36,737 nt of DNA. It comes from an uncultured Pirellulaceae bacterium. Lineage in GTDB: Bacteria > Planctomycetota > Planctomycetia > Pirellulales > Pirellulaceae. Below are positions 7,899 to 15,324 of this stretch, piece after piece (positions within the stretch are counted from its first letter, which is position 1; each line of letters starts with the position of its first letter). Location: contig CALHZT010000283.1 of NCBI GenBank assembly GCA_938040995.1, positions 1-36,737 on the forward strand. Reading direction: 5' to 3'. A program made the position numbers and the translations under genes. Under the pieces are notes generated by a model. The model worked only from the letters and a program-made list of their open reading frames with translations. It was not told the origin of the DNA and did no database searches.

Positions 7899-8629
7899 TA
7901 GCCCGAAAATTCGCTATCCAGCCGCTGGTCGACCTTTTTTGATACCTCAATCTCTTCGGCCAGAGCGTCCACCAACGCTTCCAGCGCCGGCGTGTCGTTG
8001 CCTGCGACTACCTTCGTCGCCGGGTGTGGCTGTTGCTTCACCGTCACCTGTTTTTCTGTTTCGAGCAGGATAGCGACCGCCTTTTCAATACGCGACTCGA
8101 TCACTTCCACTTTCTCTTTGAGCCGCTCCAAAGCCGGCCCCGAAAGTTGTGACAGGTACGATTGCATTTCAACAATCTCAAGCGTTTCATTGCAAAGTTC
8201 CTGCACAATCGAGTCGACCAAAATCTCGAAATCGGCTCGCTGCGTTGCCAGCTTGCGGTTGTCCAGGGCCAGCTCGATCCGCTGCTTGGTCCAGAGCACT
8301 TCCTGCAGACGACTGGCATGCACATCCCACTTGGCGTAGCGAAGGCTTCGAATCAACGTCCGAATGACTTCATCCTGAGCCTCGTTACTCTGCTTGATCA
8401 CGTGCTCGACCACCGCATTGTCAATTTGCGGTTGGAGCTCGGACCATGCCCGGGACAGCCGATTGAGAAGAGTAAAATGAGTCCCGATGAGCGCGAGATT
8501 TTGCCAAAGCATATACTTCGGCGTTTGCGAGACAAGGTCCTTTCGCAGCTGGTCGACTTCGTCGAAGTCGATCGGGAACGTCGGCGTGATATTGACTGAT
8601 GGAAAGTTGCTTGAGTTCTTCGCCGTCAT
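7898..8629 (-). CDS. Coiled-coil protein of unknown function next to an ExeA-like ATPase
   Basis: A 243-residue protein, almost entirely predicted alpha-helical from its heptad-like spacing of Leu/Ile/Val and charged residues (for example residues around ALERLKEKVEVIESRIEKAV). No signal peptide, membrane segment or catalytic motif is visible. The ATG at 8629 is preceded by GAGGGAAG six bases upstream, which fixes the start over an in-frame TTG at 8635. It lies 55 bases downstream of the ATPase gene on the same strand and may form an operon with it. I do not recognise the family; a structural or adaptor role is only an inference. Confidence 0.72.
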   Translation of the reverse strand: MTAKNSSNFPSVNITPTFPIDFDEVDQLRKDLVSQTPKYMLWQNLALIGTHFTLLNRLSRAWSELQPQIDNAVVEHVIKQSNEAQDEVIRTLIRSLRYAKWDVHASRLQEVLWTKQRIELALDNRKLATQRADFEILVDSIVQELCNETLEIVEMQSYLSQLSGPALERLKEKVEVIESRIEKAVAILLETEKQVTVKQQPHPATKVVAGNDTPALEALVDALAEEIEVSKKVDQRLDSEFSG

Positions 8630-8684
8630 AATCAACTTCCCTCAGCAATCGCGGAAATTTACGCCAACGTCACTCGACCGTTGG

Positions 8685-9491
8685 CTAGACGCTGATTGTT
8701 TGTCGAAGCTCTTCTTCGACCGCCTGCACAGAATCTACATCAACTCGATCAAGCTCCATGCCGGCTCCAGCCACCAACGCCAACTCACTCAGCTGAACAA
8801 TTCGCCGGGGAACGCCGCCCGACAATCGCTGAATCTCCTCGATGGCTCGCACATCAAAGACGCGACGAGTTGCTCCCGAGTGAATCATCAACTTGCGAAT
8901 GAACGCAATGGTGTCTTCCTGCTCCCACGGTTCCAATTCGACTCTCAGCTCGGAAAGCTGCAATAGTCGACGACCGATCAGTTCGGCTTTGTCGCTCTCA
9001 GCTGCCAGAATCACGGTGACTCGCGACTTACCCGCCGGACACCACTGACACAGTCGAACGATCGCCGAAAGCACATCCGATTCGGCTTCGTGCGCATCGT
9101 CAATCAGGATCACCGTATTCAGATGCTGGTATCTGTTCGTCTGAAAACAGTCGAAGATCGCATGCCATGCCGCGTTGAGCGGAGTATCCGTTTCGTGGAC
9201 CGCTCCCAAACCCTGTGCGAGGTTGATGACCATTTCGGAATGATCCATGCCCGTCGCGTTGAGGTAAGCCACCGGTAGACGCTGACGTCGCAGCTGCCGA
9301 CGAACGTGGTTCATGATCGTTGACTTGCCAAGCCCTTCGTCACCCAACAACAGGCCCAACCGCCGATTCTGGTTGATCAGGTAGTCGATACGGGCGATGG
9401 CTTCCGCCTGGGCATCGCTTTCGAAGAACGTCTTCCTGCCGCCGGTGCCCGAAAAAGGTGAGGCGTTCAGCCCCCAATGCTCTGTGTACAT
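8685..9491 (-). CDS. ExeA/GspA-like AAA+ ATPase
   Basis: A 268-residue ATPase starting MYTEHWGLNASPF, the N-terminal signature of the ExeA/GspA-type and TniB-like ATPase group. The Walker A motif GDEGLGKST spans residues 50-58, Walker B VILIDDAHE follows at about 127-135 with the adjacent Asp pair D131-D132, and a C-terminal GGVPRRI sensor-like segment is present. ExeA proteins energise assembly of secretion machinery in type II secretion systems, but this one lacks the C-terminal peptidoglycan-binding and membrane segments of full ExeA, so a different partner is possible. ATG 9491 is preferred over an in-frame TTG at 9494. The downstream coiled-coil gene is a candidate partner. Confidence 0.85.
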   Translation of the reverse strand: MYTEHWGLNASPFSGTGGRKTFFESDAQAEAIARIDYLINQNRRLGLLLGDEGLGKSTIMNHVRRQLRRQRLPVAYLNATGMDHSEMVINLAQGLGAVHETDTPLNAAWHAIFDCFQTNRYQHLNTVILIDDAHEAESDVLSAIVRLCQWCPAGKSRVTVILAAESDKAELIGRRLLQLSELRVELEPWEQEDTIAFIRKLMIHSGATRRVFDVRAIEEIQRLSGGVPRRIVQLSELALVAGAGMELDRVDVDSVQAVEEELRQTISV

Positions 9492-9605
9492 CAAAATTGC
9501 CCCGTAGCCGTTCGAACAAATTCCGAGCCATGACGGACGATTCCGCCTCTTTGGTATATTCGGACCTTGGACGAAAACCGCTTGATGAAAGAAAACCGGC
9601 TGGTC

Positions 9606-10316
9606 ATGAATTCCCGTTTTTACTCCGCGAATGAAATCACTTCAGCGACAGCAACGCTGTCAGACCAGGAAGCGCATCACCTGCTGCATGTGATGCGAGG
9701 CAAGGTGGGCGACGAAGTCACCCTGTTCGACGGTAGCGGCTGGGAATTTGCCGCGACGATTTCGCAGTTGGGTCGATCGGATGTCACGCTGGACATCACG
9801 GGCAAGGCCGAAGTCGATCGTGAGCGGTCGCTGCCGTTAACGATCGCAGTCGCCTTGCCCAAAGGTGATCGCCAGCGAGTCCTCATCGAGAAGTGCGTCG
9901 AGTTGGGTGTGACGAAAGTCATTCCCCTGGCGACGCAACGGTCGGTGGCGGTGCCGAAGGACAAGTCGCTGGAGAAACTGCGCCGGGCGGTCATCGAGGC
10001 CAGCAAGCAGTGTGGTCGCAATCGACTGATGGAGATTTCGTCCGGGATGCAGTTGGAGGCACTTTTAAACCAGTCGCCGGAATCAGAATCTCAGCTACGA
10101 ATATTGGCCGATCCTGGCGGAACAATATCGCTCGCCGAACTGGGATCCAACAAGGATGCCCAGTGCGATTCGACCATGGTTACGATTGGCCCCGAAGGCG
10201 GATTCACAGAGGTCGAACTCGAGTTGGCAAAAGATGCCGAATGGCAGATCTTGAACTTTGGGCCACGAATCCTGCGGATCGAGACCGCGGCTATTGCCTG
10301 CGCTGCGCGGCTGTAG
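9606..10316 (+). CDS. rsmE: 16S rRNA (uracil-1498-N3)-methyltransferase
   Basis: Methylates N3 of U1498 in 16S rRNA within the 30S subunit using S-adenosylmethionine. The 236-residue length fits the family. The N-terminal RFYSANEI..HHLLHVMRGKVGDEVTLFDG segment is the PUA-like RNA-binding part; the SPOUT methyltransferase part carries ALPKGDR, KCVELGVTKVIPL, and the C-terminal knot GPEGGFTEVE followed by LNFGPRILRIETAAI. The ATG at 9606 gives the canonical N-terminus; upstream in-frame starts at 9585 (ATG) and 9567 (TTG) would add unrelated residues. Divergent from the ATPase gene on its left and convergent with the gene on its right. Confidence 0.95.
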   Translation: MNSRFYSANEITSATATLSDQEAHHLLHVMRGKVGDEVTLFDGSGWEFAATISQLGRSDVTLDITGKAEVDRERSLPLTIAVALPKGDRQRVLIEKCVELGVTKVIPLATQRSVAVPKDKSLEKLRRAVIEASKQCGRNRLMEISSGMQLEALLNQSPESESQLRILADPGGTISLAELGSNKDAQCDSTMVTIGPEGGFTEVELELAKDAEWQILNFGPRILRIETAAIACAARL

Positions 10317-10337
10317 GATTTTGATCAACGTGGGCAA

Positions 10338-10404
10338 GACGTCAACGTTTGGTGTCAACGTTGGCGTCACCGCTGAAGACTTTCGGAACGGCTGGGACAG
10401 CCGT
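10338..10404. terminator. Two hairpins between convergent genes
   Basis: The gap between rsmE and the convergent gene at 10409 holds a 12-base stem with one mismatch (10338-10349 with 10357-10368, GACGTCAACGTT) and a perfect seven-base stem with a three-base loop (10388-10394 with 10398-10404, ACGGCTG). Neither is followed by a T-run, so they could end transcription on both strands only inefficiently or with Rho. Confidence 0.4.
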
Positions 10405-10408
10405 GCAA

Positions 10409-10936
10409 CTATCGATTCGCTGGCGGTTCGATGCGTCCAAACAAATGTCCACCCACTTCATCGTGGCTCCACGTACCCGCGTACTTGCCATCATGAATGA
10501 CGACTCGGGCACCAAACGTACCGAGACCGGGCAACGCAACTTTATTGAGCGTAATGACCGGCGTCTTGCCGGCCCACTTCACCTCGACGGGAACGGGCAC
10601 CATGACATCCCGATCACCGTACTGGATCCGGGTCTTGATGATCCAGTAATCGCCTTTCGGCATTTTCTTGACGTCTTTGATCTCGTAGCGTTCCTTCGTC
10701 AACTTTTCAGCATCGTCTGACTCGTCGTTGACGGTTGTAAAGCTGCCAACCAACGCGGCGCCATCAAGCTGCTTTTCGAACTTGTCGAAAAGCTTCTGCG
10801 TCTCCGGATCGACCGCCTGTTTCTCGGCGGGTTGGTCATCCGTCTGAGTCTGACTGAACAGAACCATTGGCATCAAGCCAACGATCACCAATACGAGGTG
10901 TGCAGTTTTGGGTAGGCGGAACATTTGGGACTCCAT
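10409..10936 (-). CDS. Conserved secreted protein of unknown function
   Basis: A 175-residue protein with a signal-peptide-like N-terminus (MESQMFRLPKTAHLVLVIVG...). After a charged linker it has a compact beta-rich domain with ERYEIKDVKK, YGDRDVMVPVPVEVKWAG and LPGLGTFGARVVIHDGKYAG, ending in WSHDEVGGHLFGRIE. I recall similar sequences among planctomycete hypothetical proteins but cannot assign a function. The ATG at 10936 has AGGA seven bases upstream; a second ATG at 10924 has GGAG six bases upstream, so the start may be four residues shorter. The longer open frame to 11065 lacks support. Convergent with rsmE. Confidence 0.8.
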   Translation of the reverse strand: MESQMFRLPKTAHLVLVIVGLMPMVLFSQTQTDDQPAEKQAVDPETQKLFDKFEKQLDGAALVGSFTTVNDESDDAEKLTKERYEIKDVKKMPKGDYWIIKTRIQYGDRDVMVPVPVEVKWAGKTPVITLNKVALPGLGTFGARVVIHDGKYAGTWSHDEVGGHLFGRIEPPANR

Positions 10937-11196
10937 GAACAAATCCTGATCCAGACACGGTGAGACCCATGATTGTAGCAATGTCGTCGAACGGTTAACG
11001 ACAACATCCCAATGAGGGCGAGTGCGCTCTAACGGCAGCTTGCCAGCATGCGTTTCGTGGTTCATCGAAAGAACCTCGCACGTGAATCAACGCGCATAGA
11101 CAACGGCAACGCTTCGGGACCAATCAGTCCAACGTTGCCGTCATGTTCGATAAATGGTGGCGCGCTCCGAAATACTCCAGAGCGTCGAACGCAACA

Positions 11197-11346
11197 TTAC
11201 TTCTTGCGATGGCGAATCTTGGATCGCATGCGTCGCTTCTTGCGACCAACTTTGCGTCGCCCTTTTCCTGTTTTCTTCGTTCCCACAGAATTCTCCAACG
11301 AGTTACGCCGCCGCGCTTGCTCAACGGCAGCCTTTATTTCAGGCAA
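11197..11346 (-). CDS. Possible small highly basic protein (about 49 residues)
   Basis: On the minus strand a frame ending with TAA at 11197-11199 encodes a C-terminus of KKTGKGRRKVGRKKRRM then RSKIRHRKK, preceded by an alpha-helical segment (PEIKAAVEQARRRNS). The frame is bounded upstream by a TAG at about 11374-11376 and contains no ATG before the basic tail; a TTG at 11346 is the best start, with no good Shine-Dalgarno. The density of Lys/Arg and the ordered helix-plus-basic-tail layout resemble small ribosome- or RNA-associated proteins (for example the AURKAIP1/COX24 type), which is an analogy and not an identification. Codons use CGC/CGA and AAG freely as in neighbouring genes. Confidence 0.45.
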   Translation of the reverse strand: MPEIKAAVEQARRRNSLENSVGTKKTGKGRRKVGRKKRRMRSKIRHRKK

Positions 11347-11647
11347 TCTTCGAAGTTTGCCAATCGGTCGATACTAACACAGCCGGAAGATGCGTAGCAA
11401 GGCCCGCGTAGGCAAGATACCACTTAAAATCGGCTGACAGCCTGCGTAATCGTTCGTGCAAATGGCGAGTAGCCGGCAATTGCCTGACAAATCGCCAACT
11501 CGACGGTCTTTGACGAAAGCTTGCGAACGCGGGATTCCTTCCTGCATTTCGGCATGAAGCAGTCAATACAAGCATGAAGTGCAAGCGAGTGTTCTCAATC
11601 TGTGGGCCATAGTCCCTTGAGCCAAGCAAGCCAAGCCAAACTGCTCA
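11347..11647. other. Stretch with no recognisable feature
   Basis: Between the small basic frame and the response-regulator gene I see no gene, RNA or strong hairpin. Apparent frames here are short and lack motifs. Confidence 0.4.
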
Positions 11648-12139
11648 CTACCAGTCGCTGGATTCCTTGATCGCCGCCTGAACGAGCGTCAGCAAGGCGT
11701 TGGGATCATATGGCTTGCGAATAAAGTAGTGACAGCCGGCGGATCGGGCATCACGAACAATATCGATCCCGTCGTTGCCGCTGAGAATAATGATTGGAAT
11801 TTCGCACGTCTCCGGGTTGTCGATCAGCTGGCGACACACTTCGAGTCCGTTCATGCCTGGCATTTCGATGTCTAGCAGGATCAGGTCCGGTCGAATTTCT
11901 TTCGCCTTGGCAAATCCGGTATCGCCACAACTGGCAGCAACCGAATCGTACCCAATCTTGCGAAAGCAAAACTCGAGAATTTCATTCTGAACACAATCGT
12001 CGTCCACGATCAGGATTTTCTTTTTTTCTTCGACAGACGACTCGGTAGGTTCAGGCAGAACAACAGACTGCGCAACTGGCTGCGCAACTTGTTGCGTAAA
12101 CGACGAATCGTCGGACGGCATATTCTGTTCAAGAATCAT
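11648..12139 (-). CDS. Single-domain response regulator (CheY-like receiver)
   Basis: A 163-residue protein with a 40-residue Gln/Pro/Ser-rich N-terminal extension and one receiver domain. All receiver landmarks are present: the acidic pocket ILIVDDD (D46-D48), the phospho-acceptor aspartate D90 in LILLDIEMPG, the S/T switch S120 in IIILSGND, and K142 in FIRKPYD. There is no output domain, so it would act by protein-protein contact or phosphotransfer. No histidine kinase lies nearby. ATG 12139 is preceded by GAAGG eight bases upstream; a GTG at 12148 is the alternative. Confidence 0.92.
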   Translation of the reverse strand: MILEQNMPSDDSSFTQQVAQPVAQSVVLPEPTESSVEEKKKILIVDDDCVQNEILEFCFRKIGYDSVAASCGDTGFAKAKEIRPDLILLDIEMPGMNGLEVCRQLIDNPETCEIPIIILSGNDGIDIVRDARSAGCHYFIRKPYDPNALLTLVQAAIKESSDW

Positions 12140-12367
12140 CGTTTTCACCTTCGTGCAGAATTGCTCCCTCTGTAAGAGCGAGGTCGCTCAGAAAACATAC
12201 ATGCCGCGAGCGAATGGGCAAGAAATGCGAATCATCAACCACGTGTTGGCTGCCGAAGAGGTGCGTTCTGAACCGGTTAATCCGAATAGCCTGGCTTCGC
12301 CACGCGGTTATCGGCTGCCCAGGAGTGGGCTATCCTCCAGGATTAAGGCGGCTTAAAGCGAGGCGGC

Positions 12368-12727
12368 TTAAGGCGAATGCAGCATCAGTTTCCACGTTTT
12401 GTCGACCGCTCGCTCCAACTTCACGCGGCCACGGTACTTCTCACCCTGCAGCAGAATCACCAACACGTCGTTCATTGCCGACTGAATTTCATACGTTCCC
12501 CCATCGATTCGGGAAACTTCGCCACGGTTGTTCGAAACAGGCCCTTCATAATCCAGATAGGCCAAACGATGAACTGGTAGCTCGTCTGCAACAACCTCCT
12601 CGCCGTCCGCCGGAAATTCTGCAAACGACCACGTCCGTAAACCTTCGCCAGACTCAAGCATCAGATCAAGGTGTGAATCCTTGTTTGCGTCTGCGGGCAT
12701 GTCATGTTGGAGAATTACAAATCTCAT
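12368..12727 (-). CDS. Stand-alone LigD-type 3'-phosphoesterase domain protein
   Basis: A 119-residue protein matching the N-terminal phosphoesterase (PE) domain of bacterial ligase D: RFVILQHDMP...SHLDLMLE supplies the early His pair and the HxDLxLE motif, and HRLAYLDYEGPVSNNRGEVSRIDGGTYE matches the later (L/F)xYEGxI...YGxGxV...D.GTYE segment. In LigD the domain trims 3'-phosphate or ribonucleotide ends during non-homologous end joining. Here it is not fused to a ligase or polymerase and no ku gene is visible. ATG 12727 gives the canonical start; an extension to 12751 adds nothing recognisable. No Shine-Dalgarno is evident. Confidence 0.82.
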   Translation of the reverse strand: MRFVILQHDMPADANKDSHLDLMLESGEGLRTWSFAEFPADGEEVVADELPVHRLAYLDYEGPVSNNRGEVSRIDGGTYEIQSAMNDVLVILLQGEKYRGRVKLERAVDKTWKLMLHSP

Positions 12728-12760
12728 GCACGCATTGTAGTCGTACCGCAAGGAATGAAA

Positions 12761-12812
12761 GTAGCATGGGCCCCACGGCGCCCCACGGCCCGTGAGCAGC
12801 CAGCCATGCTAC
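12761..12812. repeat. GTAGCATGG...CCATGCTAC palindromic intergenic repeat
   Basis: Arms 12761-12769 and 12804-12812 are perfectly complementary over nine bases. Inside, GCCCCACGGC is repeated twice in tandem (12770-12779 and 12780-12789), followed by CCGTGAGCAGCCAG. Elements with GTAGCATGG-type ends around a CCCGTGAG core are, from memory, scattered through related planctomycete genomes. It lies in the 278-base gap between the phosphoesterase gene and the TPR gene, which holds no gene. Confidence 0.6.
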
Positions 12813-13005
12813 AGCGTGAAAGCAAATCTGATGCTGAACGACCCAGGAAATACCCGGCGTGTTATCCGTTGCAACTCGTACCATCACACCGTGCCTGCAA
12901 GTTCGCAACTCGGATTCCGGATTGCCTTTGACATGACGACTCATCAAGTGACCTACACTTGTCAAACCAATCCTCAGTCGCCAGAGCTTCCTGAAAGGCC
13001 TCTCC

Positions 13006-13692
13006 ATGCGTATCGTGCTCCCAGCAGTCATCATTGCCTTATTCCTGATTGGTTTTATCAACAACATTGATCCCGCCGCATCGAGCGAACGCAGCAGGTC
13101 CAGCTCGCTAAGCACTATCACGGGGCTACGAGCCGTTCAGCTCGCCGAGAATGGCGAGTTCGACCAGGCAGCCAAGATTCTCGAACCGGGCGTTGCAGGT
13201 GGTTGCATCGACGCGATGATTCTCCGCGGCACAATTTTCAGGAAAGCCGGTAAATATGATGCGGCCATAGCCGATTTGGACCGTGCGATGAAAATCAATC
13301 CTGGTGATTCGGACATTTTCACGCAGCGCGCATTTGCAGTGCAACAGCAAGGTCACGAAGGATGGCCCGATGAGGTAGCAAAGTATGCGAGCCTGGCAAT
13401 TCAACTGGCACCCAACGAAGCGCTGCCCCGACTGTTGCTCGGAAACGCCTTTTTCGAACGCGGCGAACTAGCGGCCGCAATCGCTGAGTACACCCACGGA
13501 TTGCAATGCAATCCAAACTCCTACTCGGCGTTAGCAGGTCGGGCGCAGGCCTTTGCCGCAAACGGAGAATTCCAAAAGGCTCGACAAGATGCAGAACGGG
13601 CCAAGGCGGCTTGTACAAATCAGGCACAGCTACAGGAAGTTGCCGGGATTGACGAGTTCGTCAAAGAATTGGAAGCGATGTCCGCAAAATAG
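13006..13692 (+). CDS. Membrane-anchored or secreted TPR protein
   Basis: A 228-residue protein with a hydrophobic N-terminal helix (residues 4-20, signal peptide or anchor) followed by tetratricopeptide repeats. Repeat units are visible as GLRAVQLAENGEFDQAAKIL, ILRGTIFRKAGKYDAAIADLDRA, PRLLLGNAFFERGELAAAIAEYTHG and ALAGRAQAFAANGEFQKARQDAERA (each a typical 34-residue helix pair). TPR proteins mediate protein contacts; the partner is unknown. The ATG at 13006 is preceded by GAAAGG. The gene is convergent with the MATE exporter gene. Confidence 0.82.
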   Translation: MRIVLPAVIIALFLIGFINNIDPAASSERSRSSSLSTITGLRAVQLAENGEFDQAAKILEPGVAGGCIDAMILRGTIFRKAGKYDAAIADLDRAMKINPGDSDIFTQRAFAVQQQGHEGWPDEVAKYASLAIQLAPNEALPRLLLGNAFFERGELAAAIAEYTHGLQCNPNSYSALAGRAQAFAANGEFQKARQDAERAKAACTNQAQLQEVAGIDEFVKELEAMSAK

Positions 13693-13696
13693 TTTC

Positions 13697-13714
13697 AACG
13701 GTTGCACAACCGTT
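13697..13714. terminator. Hairpin between convergent TPR and MATE genes
   Basis: AACGGTTG and CAACCGTT form a perfect stem directly after the TPR stop codon, in a 60-base gap between converging genes. There is no T-run on either strand, so termination is possible but not certain. Confidence 0.4.
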
Positions 13715-13752
13715 CGAACTTGCAATACAGCGACGCTGAAGACAAAAATCTA

Positions 13753-15219
13753 CTAAAGTAGTTCGGGCTCGACGACTCGCATCGTCCGCCACTTCCCCTG
13801 CCGATACCGCACCCAGTAGACCATGCCGTTCAGCATCACCCACGCCGTGAGAACAATCCAGCAATGATTCAGGTTCCACCCGAAGTATTCGATGCCAACC
13901 CATGACACAAGAACCGGAAGCGGCGAAAGAAACAGTGAAACCAGAAATACAAAACGCGTATCACCGGCGCCTTTGACCACACCGAGGTAGACGATATACA
14001 CCGCATCGAGCGCACAATAAACGGCGACGAAACGTAGCAAGCCACTGGCCATCTCTCCCAGCTCTTTGAAATCCTGACCGTCGACTCCACCGGCACCCGA
14101 TGCGTGCCCGAACAACAGAAGATCCGGAAAGCCCAGATACAAAACGGCCATCGCCGCCGTGTACGTGAGCGCAATGACGAGCGCCGAGCTGGCGGTTCTA
14201 CCGGCGAGCTTGACATTGTCGTCGCCAAGCTGCTGTCCGACCAGCGTTGAAACCGCGATCCCAATTCCGATCAGCGGCACAAATCCGATACCGTTGATGT
14301 TGAAAGCTAGCGTCGTTGCGGCCAGCGGTAAATCGCCGAGCTTGCCAACGACGATAATAAACCCCGTCAACATCGCCACCTCAGTCATCATGCGCAGCCC
14401 CTCGGGACCGCCGTACCAGACCATCCGCTGCAGTAACCGGCGATCAAACCGCATGCCAGTGCGGACGCCCAGCCGATCACGATCGGCGGTCCGGTAGAAG
14501 AGCGAAAAGTAGACGACCGCCTTCACCCACTGGCTGATGCTCGTGGCAATCGCGGCTCCGGCAATCCCCATTTCTGGAAAGCCGGCATATCCAAAAATCA
14601 GAACGTAATCCAGCACGAGATTCAGCAGGGTCGCCGCACCGTCCACGATCATGACCGTCTTGTTTTGGCCACGTCCAGTAAAGAAAGCCGTCAGTCCGGC
14701 GGAACAGACTGTGCCTCCAGCCGACAGAGTCATCCAGCGAAAGTACGTGTTTTCAAATCCGCGAATCACTTCCGAGTGTTGTCCCAGCTGGAAGATGCTG
14801 TCCGCGAACGGGATCGCCAGCAGAAAAAAAGGCGCAACGATCAGCCCGAGGAATATCGCCTGCCAAACGGCGAGCCCAATGCGGGACGGATTGCCCGACC
14901 CTTCATACTGAGCCACAAACGTGTTCGTGTACGAAGCGATTCCCAATGGCAGGCAAATAAAAGTAAACAGCAGAAACCCCGAGGGGGCGGCAGCCGCCAT
15001 CTCTTCTTTCGAGTGCCAGAGCAGGAACATCCGGTCGCAGAAGTTCATGAGCGTCCACGACATCGTCGAAACCATCAACGGCAACGCCAAGCGAAGAACT
15101 TCCCGACCGCCGCACGGTTGGGTCCACCAACGCCGCAACCAACTACTGTCCGGATCATTGCCGGGACTACCAGGCGAATTATTCAGGGATTCGCTCGTTT
15201 CTCTGGTGGACGTCGCCAT
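13753..15219 (-). CDS. MATE-family multidrug/toxin exporter
   Basis: A 488-residue integral membrane protein with about twelve hydrophobic segments in two homologous halves, typical for MATE transporters, which export cationic compounds using sodium or proton gradients. Family landmarks include LALPLMVSTMSWTLMNFCDRMFL near the first helix, GIASYTNTFVAQYEGSG, FTGRGQNKTVMIVDG between halves, and NGIGFVPLIGIGIAVSTLVGQQLGDD in the second half. I chose ATG 15219 because the open frame above it (to 15330) reads into unrelated sequence; the cytoplasmic N-terminal tail is rich in Ser/Asn/Pro. Divergent from the PqqB-like gene with a 105-base gap. Substrate cannot be predicted. Confidence 0.93.
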   Translation of the reverse strand: MATSTRETSESLNNSPGSPGNDPDSSWLRRWWTQPCGGREVLRLALPLMVSTMSWTLMNFCDRMFLLWHSKEEMAAAAPSGFLLFTFICLPLGIASYTNTFVAQYEGSGNPSRIGLAVWQAIFLGLIVAPFFLLAIPFADSIFQLGQHSEVIRGFENTYFRWMTLSAGGTVCSAGLTAFFTGRGQNKTVMIVDGAATLLNLVLDYVLIFGYAGFPEMGIAGAAIATSISQWVKAVVYFSLFYRTADRDRLGVRTGMRFDRRLLQRMVWYGGPEGLRMMTEVAMLTGFIIVVGKLGDLPLAATTLAFNINGIGFVPLIGIGIAVSTLVGQQLGDDNVKLAGRTASSALVIALTYTAAMAVLYLGFPDLLLFGHASGAGGVDGQDFKELGEMASGLLRFVAVYCALDAVYIVYLGVVKGAGDTRFVFLVSLFLSPLPVLVSWVGIEYFGWNLNHCWIVLTAWVMLNGMVYWVRYRQGKWRTMRVVEPELL

Positions 15220-15324
15220 AGTATTTTCGAAACGATTGCGAGGCTGATAGGATGCCAACCACGAAGCGGCGCCCGGAATGACAATCCGACACTTTGGCAG
15301 CTGAAAGGTTCGCAGGCAACTCAG

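Noticed and set aside
13697-13740. GTTCGAACTTGC resembling a tRNA T-arm
   Set aside because: No acceptor stem, anticodon arm or CCA end around it; it is part of the hairpin between convergent genes.
14665-15324. Upstream extension of the PqqB-like frame
   Set aside because: It runs antisense through the MATE exporter and contains no signal or fold; the signal peptide begins near 15325.
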